Shown piece after piece: positions 15,008 to 24,179 of a stretch of 38,174 bases of DNA (within the stretch, counting starts at the first letter, position 1; each line of letters starts with the position of its first letter). A program made the translations under genes and the position numbers. The stretch spans positions 1 through 38,174 of the forward strand of contig JAEYRX010000038.1 in assembly GCA_023435225.1 (NCBI GenBank). Direction: 5' to 3'. The notes below the pieces were generated by a model. That model did not search any database. It was not told the DNA's origin and was given only the letters and a program-made list of their open reading frames with translations. This DNA comes from Bacillota bacterium (GTDB taxonomy: Bacteria; Bacillota; UBA4882; UBA8346).

Positions 15008-15772
15008 CTAAAGTATCTCTATCCGTAATCCATCATAACCCAGTTCCACATTTTCGGGAAGTATTTTGTTGACTTCTTCATGTTGAAAGTCATGAGCCAG
15101 ATGGGTTAAATAACAACGTTCCGGACGGAGCAGACTAATCACTTCCAAACCGGTTTCCAGATTGAAATGAGTTGGATGAGCCCTATATCTTAAAACTCCT
15201 AGTACCAATAGTTTAAGATTTTTTAATAAACTCAAACTCTCGGCCGGAATCAGACTACAATCAGTTATGTATGCAAAATCACCGATCCGGTAACCAAAAA
15301 TCCTCATTTGCCCATGAAATACCGGAATAGGAATTATCTCAACCTCATTGGCACTAAAAGGTTGGTTAATTTCATTCAGACCAATCTGCGGCTTTCCACC
15401 ACCTTCTTGAACCGTATCATCAAAAATATAGGGAAACATGCATTTAATACTTTCTATAGTATCCCCGTTTCCATACACCGGTATCAGACCGGCCTGCAAT
15501 TGATTGAAGCGGCGTAAATCATCAAAACCGGAAATATGATCAGCGTGTTTATGGGTGAATAAAACCAGATCAACCCGGGGAACCTTATTTTTCAAAGTTT
15601 GTAACCGGAACTCAGTTGCGGTATCGATAATTATATGCCGGTTATTCGTTTGAAGATATACCGATGACCTGGTCCGAAAATCACGGGGATCATCCGAAAG
15701 ACATGTTTTACAATTACAACCTAAAACCGGAACTCCATGAGAGGTTCCGGTTCCAAGCAAAGTTACCACCAT
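15008..15772 (-). CDS. MBL-fold metallo-hydrolase, PhnP-like phosphodiesterase
   Basis: A metallo-beta-lactamase-fold hydrolase of about 254 residues. It carries THKHADHISG (His77, His79, Asp81, His82 in the longer GTG-initiated numbering), IIDTATEF, and YLTHLAHDF near the end, which together make the two-metal site. An early CNCKTC group (Cys22, Cys24, Cys27) matches the extra zinc site of PhnP, which hydrolyses ribosyl cyclic phosphates and related phosphodiesters. The frame opens at GTG 15781, but ATG 15772 with GGTGA six bases upstream is the better start. No phosphonate genes are nearby, so a role in cyclic phosphate or nucleotide turnover is more likely than C-P lyase work. Confidence 0.85.
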   Translation of the reverse strand: MVVTLLGTGTSHGVPVLGCNCKTCLSDDPRDFRTRSSVYLQTNNRHIIIDTATEFRLQTLKNKVPRVDLVLFTHKHADHISGFDDLRRFNQLQAGLIPVYGNGDTIESIKCMFPYIFDDTVQEGGGKPQIGLNEINQPFSANEVEIIPIPVFHGQMRIFGYRIGDFAYITDCSLIPAESLSLLKNLKLLVLGVLRYRAHPTHFNLETGLEVISLLRPERCYLTHLAHDFQHEEVNKILPENVELGYDGLRIEIL

Positions 15773-15790
15773 AAATTTCACCGTACCTAT

Positions 15791-15892
15791 TACTACAGCG
15801 AAAAGTTCATTAATGTAGTATCTTTTAAAAATATAGCCAACGCTTCAAGGATGTATTTTTAAAAGATTAAATTTAAAGTTTTCGCTGTAGTA
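15791..15892. repeat. 102-bp nested hairpin element
   Basis: The outer arms 15791-15804 and 15879-15892 are perfect 14-bp complements. The inner arms 15821-15833 and 15854-15866 are perfect 13-bp complements. The central loop holds CTTCAAGGATGT. It lies between mltG and the PhnP-like gene. It could act as a terminator after mltG, but the two-stem layout resembles the element at 29803-29912. Confidence 0.75.
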
Positions 15893-15916
15893 TAATATAC
15901 TTTAATTAATGTTTTT

Positions 15917-17044
15917 TTAGGAGCCGTTCGTCAAAAGCCCTTTCCCGATTTTCCGTTGAGCATTAAGATGCTGCCGGTAAGTTTTACTAAACACATGAGT
16001 GCCATCCGGCTTGGCCACAAAATATAAATAATTTACTTTACTCGGTTTTACAGCAGCCTTTATTGAAGCCAACCCGGGATTGGCAATCGGCCCGGGGGGA
16101 AGACCCCGGTGTAAATAAGTATTATAAGGTGAGTTAATTTGTAAATCTTTATAATATAAACGTTCTTTTCGTTTTCCCAGCGCGTACTGCACAGTGGCAC
16201 AGGATTGTAATGGATAGCCCATTTTTAAACGATTATAAAAGATACCGGCTATAACAGGTCTTTCAGTCGCTTTTCGGGCTTCTTTTTCTACCATTGAAGC
16301 TATAATGATAACCTGACGGAGTTTAGCAGAGGATAAATCTCCGAAATTATTTTCAAATACTTCTTTAAACCGAAGAAGCATCTTAGATAATATCTCTTTT
16401 TCCGGTTCGTTATCCAATTCGATATTATAAGTATCAGGGAATAGGCAACCTTCAGGCCAATCGCCGAATTGATATTCCCCGAGAATTTCACCTACAAAAT
16501 GCTTATCTTTAGCCAGAGTTAGAAACTTATCTCGGTTAACCATACCTTTTTTGGCTAACAAATCAGCTGTTTCTAGAATGGTAAGACCTTCGGGAATAGT
16601 TACTTTAACTGTCGGCGGAATACCACGGGTTAACTCCCAAACAATCCGCGGAACCGACATTCCGGCTCCAATTTTATAATAACCGGCTTTAGCCATCCTA
16701 TGTTTGGGACTTAATCGGACATATAATTCATAAGCCAGTTTATTTCGGATAAAACCATTTTCTTTTAATGATTTGGTAATTTGCTTTAAAGATGAACCAT
16801 AAGTAACTTTAAAAACCTGGGTTTCTCCAGCTCCAAATTGTGCCGGAGTTAAATTCCAACTAAATATTAACAATAAAATGAATAAAAAAATAAAAGAAAT
16901 GAGAATTCCACCCCCAAAGCGAGGGTGGTTTTTATAGAACTCAGAGATTCTTGCCTTTACTAATGAAAAGTTTAAGTAATTTTTCCAGAAATCAGTGCGA
17001 TTATTAACGTTTAAACGAAGCCAAGAGGTTATCTTTTGCAACAC
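15917..17044 (-). CDS. mltG: endolytic murein transglycosylase MltG
   Basis: A membrane-anchored lytic transglycosylase that cuts nascent glycan strands and sets their length. After a basic cytoplasmic N-terminus comes one membrane helix (residues 45-63), a LysM-like segment, then the YceG/MltG catalytic domain with ASMVEKEAR (249-256), which includes the catalytic glutamate, and the late motifs GLPPGPIANPG and YFVAKPDGTHVFS. The 375 residues are typical. Start is GTG with GGAGG 11 bases upstream. It has its own promoter and lies downstream of the DUF1292 gene, the standard Bacillota order ruvX-DUF1292-mltG. Confidence 0.95.
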   Translation of the reverse strand: MLQKITSWLRLNVNNRTDFWKNYLNFSLVKARISEFYKNHPRFGGGILISFIFLFILLLIFSWNLTPAQFGAGETQVFKVTYGSSLKQITKSLKENGFIRNKLAYELYVRLSPKHRMAKAGYYKIGAGMSVPRIVWELTRGIPPTVKVTIPEGLTILETADLLAKKGMVNRDKFLTLAKDKHFVGEILGEYQFGDWPEGCLFPDTYNIELDNEPEKEILSKMLLRFKEVFENNFGDLSSAKLRQVIIIASMVEKEARKATERPVIAGIFYNRLKMGYPLQSCATVQYALGKRKERLYYKDLQINSPYNTYLHRGLPPGPIANPGLASIKAAVKPSKVNYLYFVAKPDGTHVFSKTYRQHLNAQRKIGKGLLTNGS

Positions 17045-17067
17045 GCTTGTATCATCCTCCCGGCTCC

Positions 17068-17096
17068 ATTATACTAAAAAAAAAGCCGAAAGACAA
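17068..17096 (-). promoter_or_regulatory. promoter of mltG
   Basis: TTGTCT (17091-17096) and TATAAT (17068-17073) are spaced 17 bases on the minus strand, with a start expected near 17061. A run of nine T lies between them. That run, preceded by a GCCGAA/TTCGGC stem (17086-17091 and near 17140), could also terminate the upstream DUF1292 transcript. Confidence 0.6.
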
Positions 17097-17153
17097 ATTA
17101 ACTTATTTCCGGAAGTTACATTTTACATTTTTATTCTTCGGCGCGAATTAAGT

Positions 17154-17450
17154 TTATTTCTCCGGTTCGTCCAATTCATTTTCCAGATCAATTTCCATTT
17201 CATCCAATGCTTCGCATACTTTGGCAAATTCATCATCATCTTCAATATCAACCAATACTTCTTCGCCTTCGGCATCGGTTTCGATCCGGAAAATCACTGC
17301 TTCCTCCTCATCGGCTTCGGTCTCCTGTAATTCCGGGATCATTACCGCATATCTGGCGCTTTCCACCTCAATAATGTTTAACAAGTTAAACCGGTGTTCA
17401 TGACCTTCTTCATCTACCAGGGTAATCCAATTTGTTTCTTGATTAGTCAA
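17154..17450 (-). CDS. DUF1292 family protein (YrzB-like)
   Basis: The 98-residue acidic protein reads ITLVDEEGHEHRFNLLNIIEV, then EEEAVIFRIETDAEGEEVLVDI, the DUF1292 signature, with a long Asp/Glu-rich tail. No biochemical function is established. It is conserved between ruvX (yrrK) and mltG in Bacillota and keeps that place here. It starts with TTG after AAGGGGG. The intergenic gap to ruvX (17451-17682) contains AATTGTCAACTGTCAAC low-complexity words. Confidence 0.9.
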   Translation of the reverse strand: MTNQETNWITLVDEEGHEHRFNLLNIIEVESARYAVMIPELQETEADEEEAVIFRIETDAEGEEVLVDIEDDDEFAKVCEALDEMEIDLENELDEPEK

Positions 17451-17682
17451 CTTATTGCCCCCTTATTTATATTAATTTCGCCGTACAGTGACTTATTAAG
17501 CAAACCAAAGCCACTCATTATAAAAAAGGCGAATATTTATTAACAATATCTAGAATTATATGCCGGTTCGTTATTTATTATTATACAATCCAATTCCATA
17601 AACTAATTATTATGGTTTGATTTATTAATTATCAATTGTAAATTGTCAACTGTCAACTAATATTTTCCCCGGGCAATTATTC

Positions 17683-18102
17683 TTAATACCTTTTTTGGGA
17701 ATCTAAAAAATTTTGTAAAATAATTGCGGCGGCGACTTGGTCAATTTTCTGTTTTCTTTTGCGCCTGGACATATCAGCTTCCAGTAATACTTGTTCGGCA
17801 GAGCAAGTGGAGAGTCTTTCATCCCAATAAATAATATTTAATCCGGTCATCTCCGCTAATTCTTGACCAAAACTTCGAACTTTCTCCGCCATCGGGCCTT
17901 CACTACCGTTCATATTTTTAGGCAACCCCATTACCAGCCCGTCGACTTCCTTTTCTTGAATCAACTGCTGAATATAATTAATGTCTTGTTTTAGGGAACC
18001 ATTCCGCTGCCAAACGCCAAAAGATTGAGCTGTTATCTCCAACGGATCGCTTAAAGCTAAACCAATCCTTCTTTCTCCCAAATCAATACCCAGCCAACGC
18101 AT
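17683..18102 (-). CDS. ruvX: RuvX/YqgF family Holliday-junction resolvase-like nuclease
   Basis: A 139-residue RNase H-fold protein with GIDLGERRIGLALSD (Asp7 as metal ligand), VMGLPKNMNGSEG, DERLST and KIDQVAAAIILQNFL. The family has been linked to pre-16S rRNA 5'-end processing and to DNA junction resolution. The open frame extends to 18180, but the ATG at 18102 has AGGTG six bases upstream and gives the family's usual length. Residues upstream of it would read through a dispersed CAGAGGCGC repeat. Confidence 0.93.
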   Translation of the reverse strand: MRWLGIDLGERRIGLALSDPLEITAQSFGVWQRNGSLKQDINYIQQLIQEKEVDGLVMGLPKNMNGSEGPMAEKVRSFGQELAEMTGLNIIYWDERLSTCSAEQVLLEADMSRRKRKQKIDQVAAAIILQNFLDSQKRY

Positions 18103-18140
18103 ATTTACACCTGCTTTGTTTACATTAAAAACCCATTTAC

Positions 18141-18216
18141 TCCCCCAGAGGCGCTGAGACGCATAGAAAAGCAAGAACAAATTTTAATTTATATTTTAAC
18201 TCTGCGCCTCTGCGGG
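18141..18216. repeat. dispersed CAGAGGCG palindrome
   Basis: The arms CCCCCAGAGGCGC (18142-18154) and GCGCCTCTGCGGG (18203-18215) pair nearly completely across a roughly 48-base AT-rich loop. It sits between the aldo/keto reductase stop and ruvX. Related words occur at 25812-25870, 28741-28758 and 37012-37058. Confidence 0.65.
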
Positions 18217-18221
18217 AAATA

Positions 18222-19166
18222 TTAGACAATCTTTAAACAAAATTCCGGGCAAACCCGGGCGCAATAACCGCATCGGACGCATTTTCCCTGGTCTACCACA
18301 GGCCTGTTCCCAACCATGGATAATGCTTCAAAACTGCATTTTTCCACACAAGAACCACAGCCCTGACACCAGGAAGCAATTTCCAAAGTGCGCTTCACCT
18401 GATTTATAACAATTGATAATTCCGATGGAATAGGTTCCCGGTTTATCAGAGCTAAATTTATTTTCAATTCAGTTATTGATTGAATCCCAATAGCCAATGA
18501 GTCGACTAGGTCTAAATCAACTATAAAACGAATAGCTTCAGCCGCTTTATCAATTAAATGCCCTCCGGCCAAAACCTTCATGGCATATATACCTTTACCA
18601 AATTCTTTCGCAGTTTTTATTGCTTCAACCATTTCATTTACAGAACCATCTCTAATACCAATACCATCAAGATTTATTAAAGGATGTATAATATCAATTC
18701 TCGGGTCAGTAGCTCCAGCCCGGACACCGGCTATGTAATGGGTGGAAATTTCTACACCCTTAATAATTCCCTTACTTTTGGCCTCTGTTAAATAATCCAA
18801 AGCAGCCTGATGTCCTTTTAACGAAGCGGCGTTCTCCAGCTCATGAATACCGAAAATATCAATATAATCGCGATCTAATTGTTTCCGGGCCAGATCAAGA
18901 CTACGGCGCATCTCTTCCTTTGAGGCTGCATAAGATCTACCGGCAATTATTAAATCCGGATGTTGCCGCAAAGCAATTTTTAACGGTTTATAAGTATCAT
19001 AGAGTTCGGCCGTATCAAAAAAGTTAACCCCGGCTTCGTATGCTTGACATATTAATGCCGCCCCTTTATCCGGGGAAAAGTTACGCTGAACCGGTCCTAT
19101 GGTCAATGTTCCAAAACATAAAGGGGAAACCATTAAACCGGTACTTCCAAGTTTTCTTAGATTCAT
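18222..19166 (-). CDS. aldo/keto reductase with C-terminal 2x[4Fe-4S] ferredoxin domain
   Basis: The 314-residue protein is an NAD(P)H-dependent TIM-barrel reductase: FFDTAELYDTYK has Asp51 and Tyr56 of the catalytic tetrad, and His108 is in FGIHELEN. It is fused to a bacterial ferredoxin domain (CQGCGSCVEKC and CVRCGYCARVC, about residues 269-308). Such fusions are frequent in anaerobes and probably couple the reductase to ferredoxin-type electron flow. The substrate is unknown. It overlaps the upstream gene by 4 bases (ATGA), so the two are translationally coupled. Confidence 0.9.
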   Translation of the reverse strand: MNLRKLGSTGLMVSPLCFGTLTIGPVQRNFSPDKGAALICQAYEAGVNFFDTAELYDTYKPLKIALRQHPDLIIAGRSYAASKEEMRRSLDLARKQLDRDYIDIFGIHELENAASLKGHQAALDYLTEAKSKGIIKGVEISTHYIAGVRAGATDPRIDIIHPLINLDGIGIRDGSVNEMVEAIKTAKEFGKGIYAMKVLAGGHLIDKAAEAIRFIVDLDLVDSLAIGIQSITELKINLALINREPIPSELSIVINQVKRTLEIASWCQGCGSCVEKCSFEALSMVGNRPVVDQGKCVRCGYCARVCPEFCLKIV

Positions 19167-20710
19167 AGTCGTTTATTTTTGGAACTGGCTGGCAAAATTA
19201 GTTTGATTTGAAATCCAAAACTAGGTAAGCGAGAACTCTGGTTATCCTGCCTAATTTTGATATCAGCGACTTCACTCAGGCTGGTCAAAATCTGTTTCGC
19301 TTCGATAACTGTTTTCCCAACAATAAGTTCTTTAATTTTTCTTTGGTTGAGCACTCCCTGAATCCGGCCTTGCCCGGTAAGTTCCAACCCGGCTAACTCT
19401 GATTCAAACGAAGTTACTTTGGCGTCCAACAAACTGATCCTCTGGTTCTTAGGTTCAAAATTAGATGGTATATTCCGTTCAAATTGCCTATTCATGAATT
19501 TAGTGATTCCAACCATGGTTGGAGCTAAAACGTAAACCCTATATTCCAATTCGGTTTGGAGCGAACCGCTCTCTTCACCAATCTCCGGTGTATTCACAAC
19601 CCTGATAACCTCTGATTGAGTCAATTCGGGTAAAAATAGGTAATCTTGATGCGCCAGTTTTTTTACTTCTTCTTGAACAGCTATTTGCATTTGCTCTCTA
19701 GTCTCAAGCTCGCCTCTTTTTACGTCATCCAAAGTTACTACGGCTACTTTTTTATCCGCGCCTTGACTGGTCGGCATTAAATTAACCACCTGTAATAAAC
19801 GTTGGTATTTTCCCTCTATACGGGTAATAGCTTTTGCCGGTTGATTCCCCAAGGTTCCTTTTTTTTCAGCCGTAAAAGAGACCTGGGCTCGTCCATATTC
19901 TTCACCAACCGGAACCCCCGAATTATATTTAGTAGATTTTTTGGGAACCAATACTTCCTTGTCAGTCAAAAACTTAATACCATTTCTACCTGTCAAAACA
20001 GTACCTTTAGGAACTACAACAGGTTGATTGGTACTATTAATCAATAGTATTTTTCCAATCGCCGGACTTACTCCGACTGTCTTATATCCGGTAGTGGCAA
20101 TTTGAGTTATAATCTTAAAATGATTTTCCAAAATTTTGGCTGGAATTTTCCCCAAAGAAATATCAGTATCATTAAAAGCAGTACTTATTTGAGCAACAGT
20201 TGTAAAATTTAAGGCTTGTTCTTTAGGATAAACCATTATTAGCGCCTTAGGTTGGAAGAACCACCAGACCGCTACTACTAAGGTAAATAATAAAACTAAA
20301 ACCGCCGGAAATAACCTGGCCTGTTGTGATAGAGTTGTTTTTTTGGAAAGTTTAACACTACTCTCCGGAACTGCTGCCGCTTCTATGCGGCCTTTATAAT
20401 GCGAATCCAAATAATCTTCTTCCGCATCAAGCTCCTGCTCCGGAAGTTTTAATTCATTATCCTGGATAATTGAAATACCGACTCGCTGCGCCAATGACAA
20501 TAGCACCGGATTTGCCGCATTGATAATGATCTCTTTCTCTTCTTCCTCGGCATAGAACTTCAGTAAACGAAGGTTGATTTCATTGGTAAGTAATGAACAG
20601 TCTGCCGGAACTTCAATGACGATTTTGGATTCTGCAGCATTAATCATCTCCTTTACCAATCGCTCGATTTTTAAATCCGGGCTAAGTCGAATTTTGTGAG
20701 ATCCCATCAA
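19163..20710 (-). CDS. membrane protein with baseplate-J-like domain
   Basis: The 515-residue protein has a cytoplasmic N-terminal part (1-130) beginning IRLSPDLKIERLVKEM, one membrane helix (133-152), and a large outer part. In that part, VPKGTVLTGRNGIKFLTDKE and KGTLGNQPAKAITRI look like the phage baseplate-J/gp47 fold. No other phage genes are present, so I do not call it a prophage remnant. It overlaps both neighbours by 4 bases (ATGA), which places it in one translational unit with the phosphatase-like protein and the aldo/keto reductase. It may bind or organise an envelope component. Function unknown. Confidence 0.75.
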   Translation of the reverse strand: MMGSHKIRLSPDLKIERLVKEMINAAESKIVIEVPADCSLLTNEINLRLLKFYAEEEEKEIIINAANPVLLSLAQRVGISIIQDNELKLPEQELDAEEDYLDSHYKGRIEAAAVPESSVKLSKKTTLSQQARLFPAVLVLLFTLVVAVWWFFQPKALIMVYPKEQALNFTTVAQISTAFNDTDISLGKIPAKILENHFKIITQIATTGYKTVGVSPAIGKILLINSTNQPVVVPKGTVLTGRNGIKFLTDKEVLVPKKSTKYNSGVPVGEEYGRAQVSFTAEKKGTLGNQPAKAITRIEGKYQRLLQVVNLMPTSQGADKKVAVVTLDDVKRGELETREQMQIAVQEEVKKLAHQDYLFLPELTQSEVIRVVNTPEIGEESGSLQTELEYRVYVLAPTMVGITKFMNRQFERNIPSNFEPKNQRISLLDAKVTSFESELAGLELTGQGRIQGVLNQRKIKELIVGKTVIEAKQILTSLSEVADIKIRQDNQSSRLPSFGFQIKLILPASSKNKRL

Positions 20711-22884
20711 TCATCACTCCGTTTATCAGCGCTTAATTTAAAAGTGAGCATCAGCAACATCAAAACTCCAAAAACATTCATGGTTGAAAGTGTTACAATC
20801 CCGGAATCATTGGCAAATAGAGCTATCAATGAAGTATATGATATACCCAGAAATCCCCTGGTTTCAATGGGGTATTTACTAAGAAAAGGAACTATCATTG
20901 AAGGAGGACGCCGATAAATAAAAGGTATGGCAACTAAAATAATCAATAAAACTTTTGCCCATTGGGTATAAGCTATTAATCGTAAATTCAGCTCCCATTT
21001 CCGGCTAAATAAATTAGTTAGCGCTTCCGGGCCTTGATCCCTAATCAAACTAATTAATTGCCCAAAATGAGTCATACTACTATTATTGACATATAAATCC
21101 CAAAATCCAACTATTATTAACAAAAGAATTAACGCTACGACCAGTCCGACAATCTCCTTCACTCTAACGGGACGTTTCAACCAAAGACAAGTAGTAATTC
21201 CCAGTCCCAACAAAGCGGTTACCCCACCGCCGATATTCGATCCCAGATTGGGATGAGCCAAAAAAACCGCTAATAGAAATACGGCCGGCCAAAGAATTTG
21301 ACTGCGATATTTGGGGAAATTAACTAAACTTATTGAAACAGCTACAATATATGCTCCCAGTAAAAATCCCAAATATTCGTTACCGATACCGTAAAACCTA
21401 GCTCCGGCGATAGCTGAATATCCTAAAAAAGATTTTGATTCCAATATGCCGTTAAAAAAGCCTTCTAAAATAATTAAACCTACTGTTAACCAACTGATTA
21501 TTGCCAAAATTAATAAGTGAGCTCCTCTTGAAAAATAGTAAGCTATACTCCAAATAAGCCCGCCCAAACCGATAGTCCATCCAATAATAGTAATCCAATC
21601 CAAAGGATTAATAATAGCTTCAATTAAAAAAACAGCGGGAATAGTTAATAAGAATAAGTAACCATGACCAAGCCATTTAAAAAAACAATCCCGTTTCGGC
21701 CAAAAAATGAGGCCGATTATACCAAGCAATACTGCGGCAATTAATAAATATCCATAGACAGTCAAGAGAGGCCAACGTACGTTATAATTCTTGACTAAAC
21801 GAGGTCTTTCCTTAAGTAAAAGCTCCCAATCCCCTGATATTTGGTTTAATACACGTCCATTAAAACTATGATAATCCTTGATCGCCAAAAATTCTAGAAT
21901 TGTTGTCGGCAAATCATAATAGGTAACAATCCCCGACTGCCGAGTACTGCCGGAAAAAGCTAAACCGGAGTGGAAACCGGGGCCTTGGAGCATAACCGGA
22001 ACTAATCTTTCACCTAGCATAGCTTTCCTGGATGAAGGCAAAGCGGTAAAAACCATCAATAATGTTCTATTGGGGTCAACTTCAGTCAAAAATCCTCTTA
22101 ATAATCGGTCATAGTTGGCTAATATTTGACGGCGATAATGAAACCATTGTTTTTCAGTCAGATAAAAATTAAACCGTTCCAGTCTTTCAAGATCTCCTAA
22201 AGTTACTACAATAACCTGGGCTTTTTTATTTATTTCCCGCCACTCATTTAAGACCCGATTTGGATCGGTCCTAAAGCCAAACGGGAAAGTTGAATCCGCC
22301 AATAGAGTCTCAACACCAACCGAACCATGGTCAATCTTCCCGGTTTGATCCATTAACATTAATGCGCCGCACCGATTTATTAAATCAGCATCAGCGTTGC
22401 CGATAACTCCGGTTTTAAGTTCATTTTGGTGGAGTATACTACCGAATAACCCGATATTAGCGGAATTATTTTTATTAGTTATCTGGGTTATCTTATTGAA
22501 ACCTAAATGTACAATGCCTTCAGAGGGAGCTTTGATTCCCATCAAAGAATAATAAAGTTTCCCGGCTGGAACCCCTTTATAATCCTCATTAAAGTTAAAT
22601 AACAGGTAATTATCCGATACTGATTTTAATTGGGTCCCGCTATTAAAGCCCAAATAAACCTGGTCAAAAGCTACCGGTTCCGGTAAAGGAGTAGTCATTA
22701 ACCCAACCGTGCTGTTATTAACCAGTTTAAAAAAATTTGGGTATTTCTCATTGAGCTCGTCCAAAGCTAAACGTGGAATATCTAATATTAAAACGCTTTT
22801 CGACTCCACCGCAGCTAATGTTGGCTTAATTAATGAAACAGTTATAAACATCAATAAGATGATATATAAAACCCGGGAACGCAT
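20707..22884 (-). CDS. alkaline-phosphatase-superfamily-like polytopic membrane protein
   Basis: The 725-residue protein has a signal segment (1-24), a large outer domain (about 28-365) and about 10 to 12 membrane helices (about 378-720). The outer domain resembles the alkaline phosphatase/sulfatase fold (VLILDIPRLALDELNEKYPN at the start, TYYDLPTTILEFLAI at the end). I do not see the full metal-ligand set (no clear D-T/S nucleophile motif), so the enzyme may be degenerate or act on a special substrate. A TAGGAG site precedes the ATG. It heads the three-gene coupled block. A role in envelope polymer or lipid modification is a guess. Confidence 0.7.
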   Translation of the reverse strand: MRSRVLYIILLMFITVSLIKPTLAAVESKSVLILDIPRLALDELNEKYPNFFKLVNNSTVGLMTTPLPEPVAFDQVYLGFNSGTQLKSVSDNYLLFNFNEDYKGVPAGKLYYSLMGIKAPSEGIVHLGFNKITQITNKNNSANIGLFGSILHQNELKTGVIGNADADLINRCGALMLMDQTGKIDHGSVGVETLLADSTFPFGFRTDPNRVLNEWREINKKAQVIVVTLGDLERLERFNFYLTEKQWFHYRRQILANYDRLLRGFLTEVDPNRTLLMVFTALPSSRKAMLGERLVPVMLQGPGFHSGLAFSGSTRQSGIVTYYDLPTTILEFLAIKDYHSFNGRVLNQISGDWELLLKERPRLVKNYNVRWPLLTVYGYLLIAAVLLGIIGLIFWPKRDCFFKWLGHGYLFLLTIPAVFLIEAIINPLDWITIIGWTIGLGGLIWSIAYYFSRGAHLLILAIISWLTVGLIILEGFFNGILESKSFLGYSAIAGARFYGIGNEYLGFLLGAYIVAVSISLVNFPKYRSQILWPAVFLLAVFLAHPNLGSNIGGGVTALLGLGITTCLWLKRPVRVKEIVGLVVALILLLIIVGFWDLYVNNSSMTHFGQLISLIRDQGPEALTNLFSRKWELNLRLIAYTQWAKVLLIILVAIPFIYRRPPSMIVPFLSKYPIETRGFLGISYTSLIALFANDSGIVTLSTMNVFGVLMLLMLTFKLSADKRSDD

Positions 22885-22912
22885 TTACTCACTCCTAAAA
22901 TATACATTTAAA

Positions 22913-22937
22913 GAAAAAAAAGCGGATTTACCCGCTA
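22913..22937 (-). terminator. intrinsic terminator after the AI-2E transporter gene
   Basis: On the minus strand AGCGG (22932-22936) pairs with CCGCT (22921-22925) and is followed by at least seven T (22914-22920). It lies about 100 bases after the transporter stop and about 30 bases before the next ATG, so it separates the two transcription units. Confidence 0.75.
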
Positions 22938-23037
22938 TGTATTCATAATACCTAAATCAACCATATATGTCAATCAAATAAGTAATAATCTACGTTCTTA
23001 AACCACTCTGTGGTCAATATAAAGCCATCAGAAAAAT

Positions 23038-24117
23038 TTACTTTATCCCGTCTTTAGAGTTATTAAAATCCAATTGCTCCGATATAGGTTCATTATTTGC
23101 CAAGCCAAAACAAATTTCATAACTGCTTTTAAATATAATTAATAAAATTGCTCCAAGCGGTACTGCAAAAATCATTCCGAACAAACCGAAAATTTCACCT
23201 CCCAATAATATTAAATATATTACCACTACCGGATGCAATCCTAAATTACCACTGATAATTCGTGGCGCAAAAACCATAACTTCCAACTGATTAATTATCA
23301 CAAATAAAATAATTACATATAAAACCAGCCAGGGTGATTTCAACAGAGCCATAATAATTAGCGGGATAGCTCCCAGAATCGGCCCGAAATATGGGATTAA
23401 ATTAAAGATTCCAACCGTGAAACCTAATAAAATTGCGGCTTCGAACCCTAAAATACTTAAACCTACCGAGAATAATCCTCCGACAATCAATGTATCAAGT
23501 AGCTGGCTTCGGATATAATACTTAAAAACCGAATCTATCTTTAAAAAACTTCCGGTCCAATGGTTGCCAAGATGTTTTAATAACCATTTAAAAATATTTT
23601 GTTTGATCCGGGGATAATCGCGGCTGATATAATATGCCAATAAAGGTACTAACGCATAGAGCAGTGACTTTGAAAAAAAAACCATTACTCCATCGCCTAG
23701 TTGAACCAGAAAACTGCGAATGATTGCCTCCCCTCTTTTAGTTAATTCGTTGACGACGAATTTCAGATTGAAAGGTAGATTCCAACTATCAAAGACACGG
23801 CTAAACCTCTCCTGAACGGTCTGGAGCTCACTGAAAATCTGGGGAAGCCGCTGAATAACCGCTGAAAGATCCCTGATTAAACGGGGAACCACTATTTCTA
23901 TAATCATGGCTAAAATGATAAAAACTATCAAATAAACCGTTAAAATAGCTAAATCTCGCCTGGCGCCTTTTTGTTGAAAGAACTCTACTATTGGATTTAA
24001 TGCATAGGCTAGAAAAAAAGCAATAATAAAAGGGGCTATTATGGCCCTAGAGAGATAAATGACTCCCATTATTAAGGGAATTACTAAAATAAAAAAGATA
24101 AACTTCCGCAAAGTCAA
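23038..24117 (-). CDS. AI-2E family transporter (PerM/YtvI type)
   Basis: The 359-residue protein has about eight membrane helices, the long central amphipathic region, and a conserved late segment IGIFNLIPYFGPILGAIP-like (GIFNLIPYFGPILGAIP, about 245-265) that marks the family. Members export small molecules or act as Na+/H+ antiporters. The substrate cannot be told. The start is TTG after GAGGT. In related Bacillota this gene often stands between mnmA and alaS. alaS is not present here. Confidence 0.88.
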   Translation of the reverse strand: MTLRKFIFFILVIPLIMGVIYLSRAIIAPFIIAFFLAYALNPIVEFFQQKGARRDLAILTVYLIVFIILAMIIEIVVPRLIRDLSAVIQRLPQIFSELQTVQERFSRVFDSWNLPFNLKFVVNELTKRGEAIIRSFLVQLGDGVMVFFSKSLLYALVPLLAYYISRDYPRIKQNIFKWLLKHLGNHWTGSFLKIDSVFKYYIRSQLLDTLIVGGLFSVGLSILGFEAAILLGFTVGIFNLIPYFGPILGAIPLIIMALLKSPWLVLYVIILFVIINQLEVMVFAPRIISGNLGLHPVVVIYLILLGGEIFGLFGMIFAVPLGAILLIIFKSSYEICFGLANNEPISEQLDFNNSKDGIK

Positions 24118-24150
24118 TTAGAGAAATACCTCACTTAAAGGAGATTTATT

Positions 24151-24173
24151 AAAAAAGCGCACCTTAGGTGCGC
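24151..24173 (-). terminator. intrinsic terminator
   Basis: The stem GCGCACC/GGTGCGC (24157-24163 and 24167-24173) with a 3-base loop is followed on the minus strand by six T (24151-24156). It ends the transcript of the small YtxH-like gene just before the AI-2E transporter gene. Confidence 0.85.
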
Positions 24174-24179
24174 GTATTT

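Noticed and set aside
19163..20710. Prophage remnant, because of the baseplate-J-like domain
   Set aside because: No other phage gene is nearby, the protein has a membrane anchor and is translationally coupled to non-phage neighbours.
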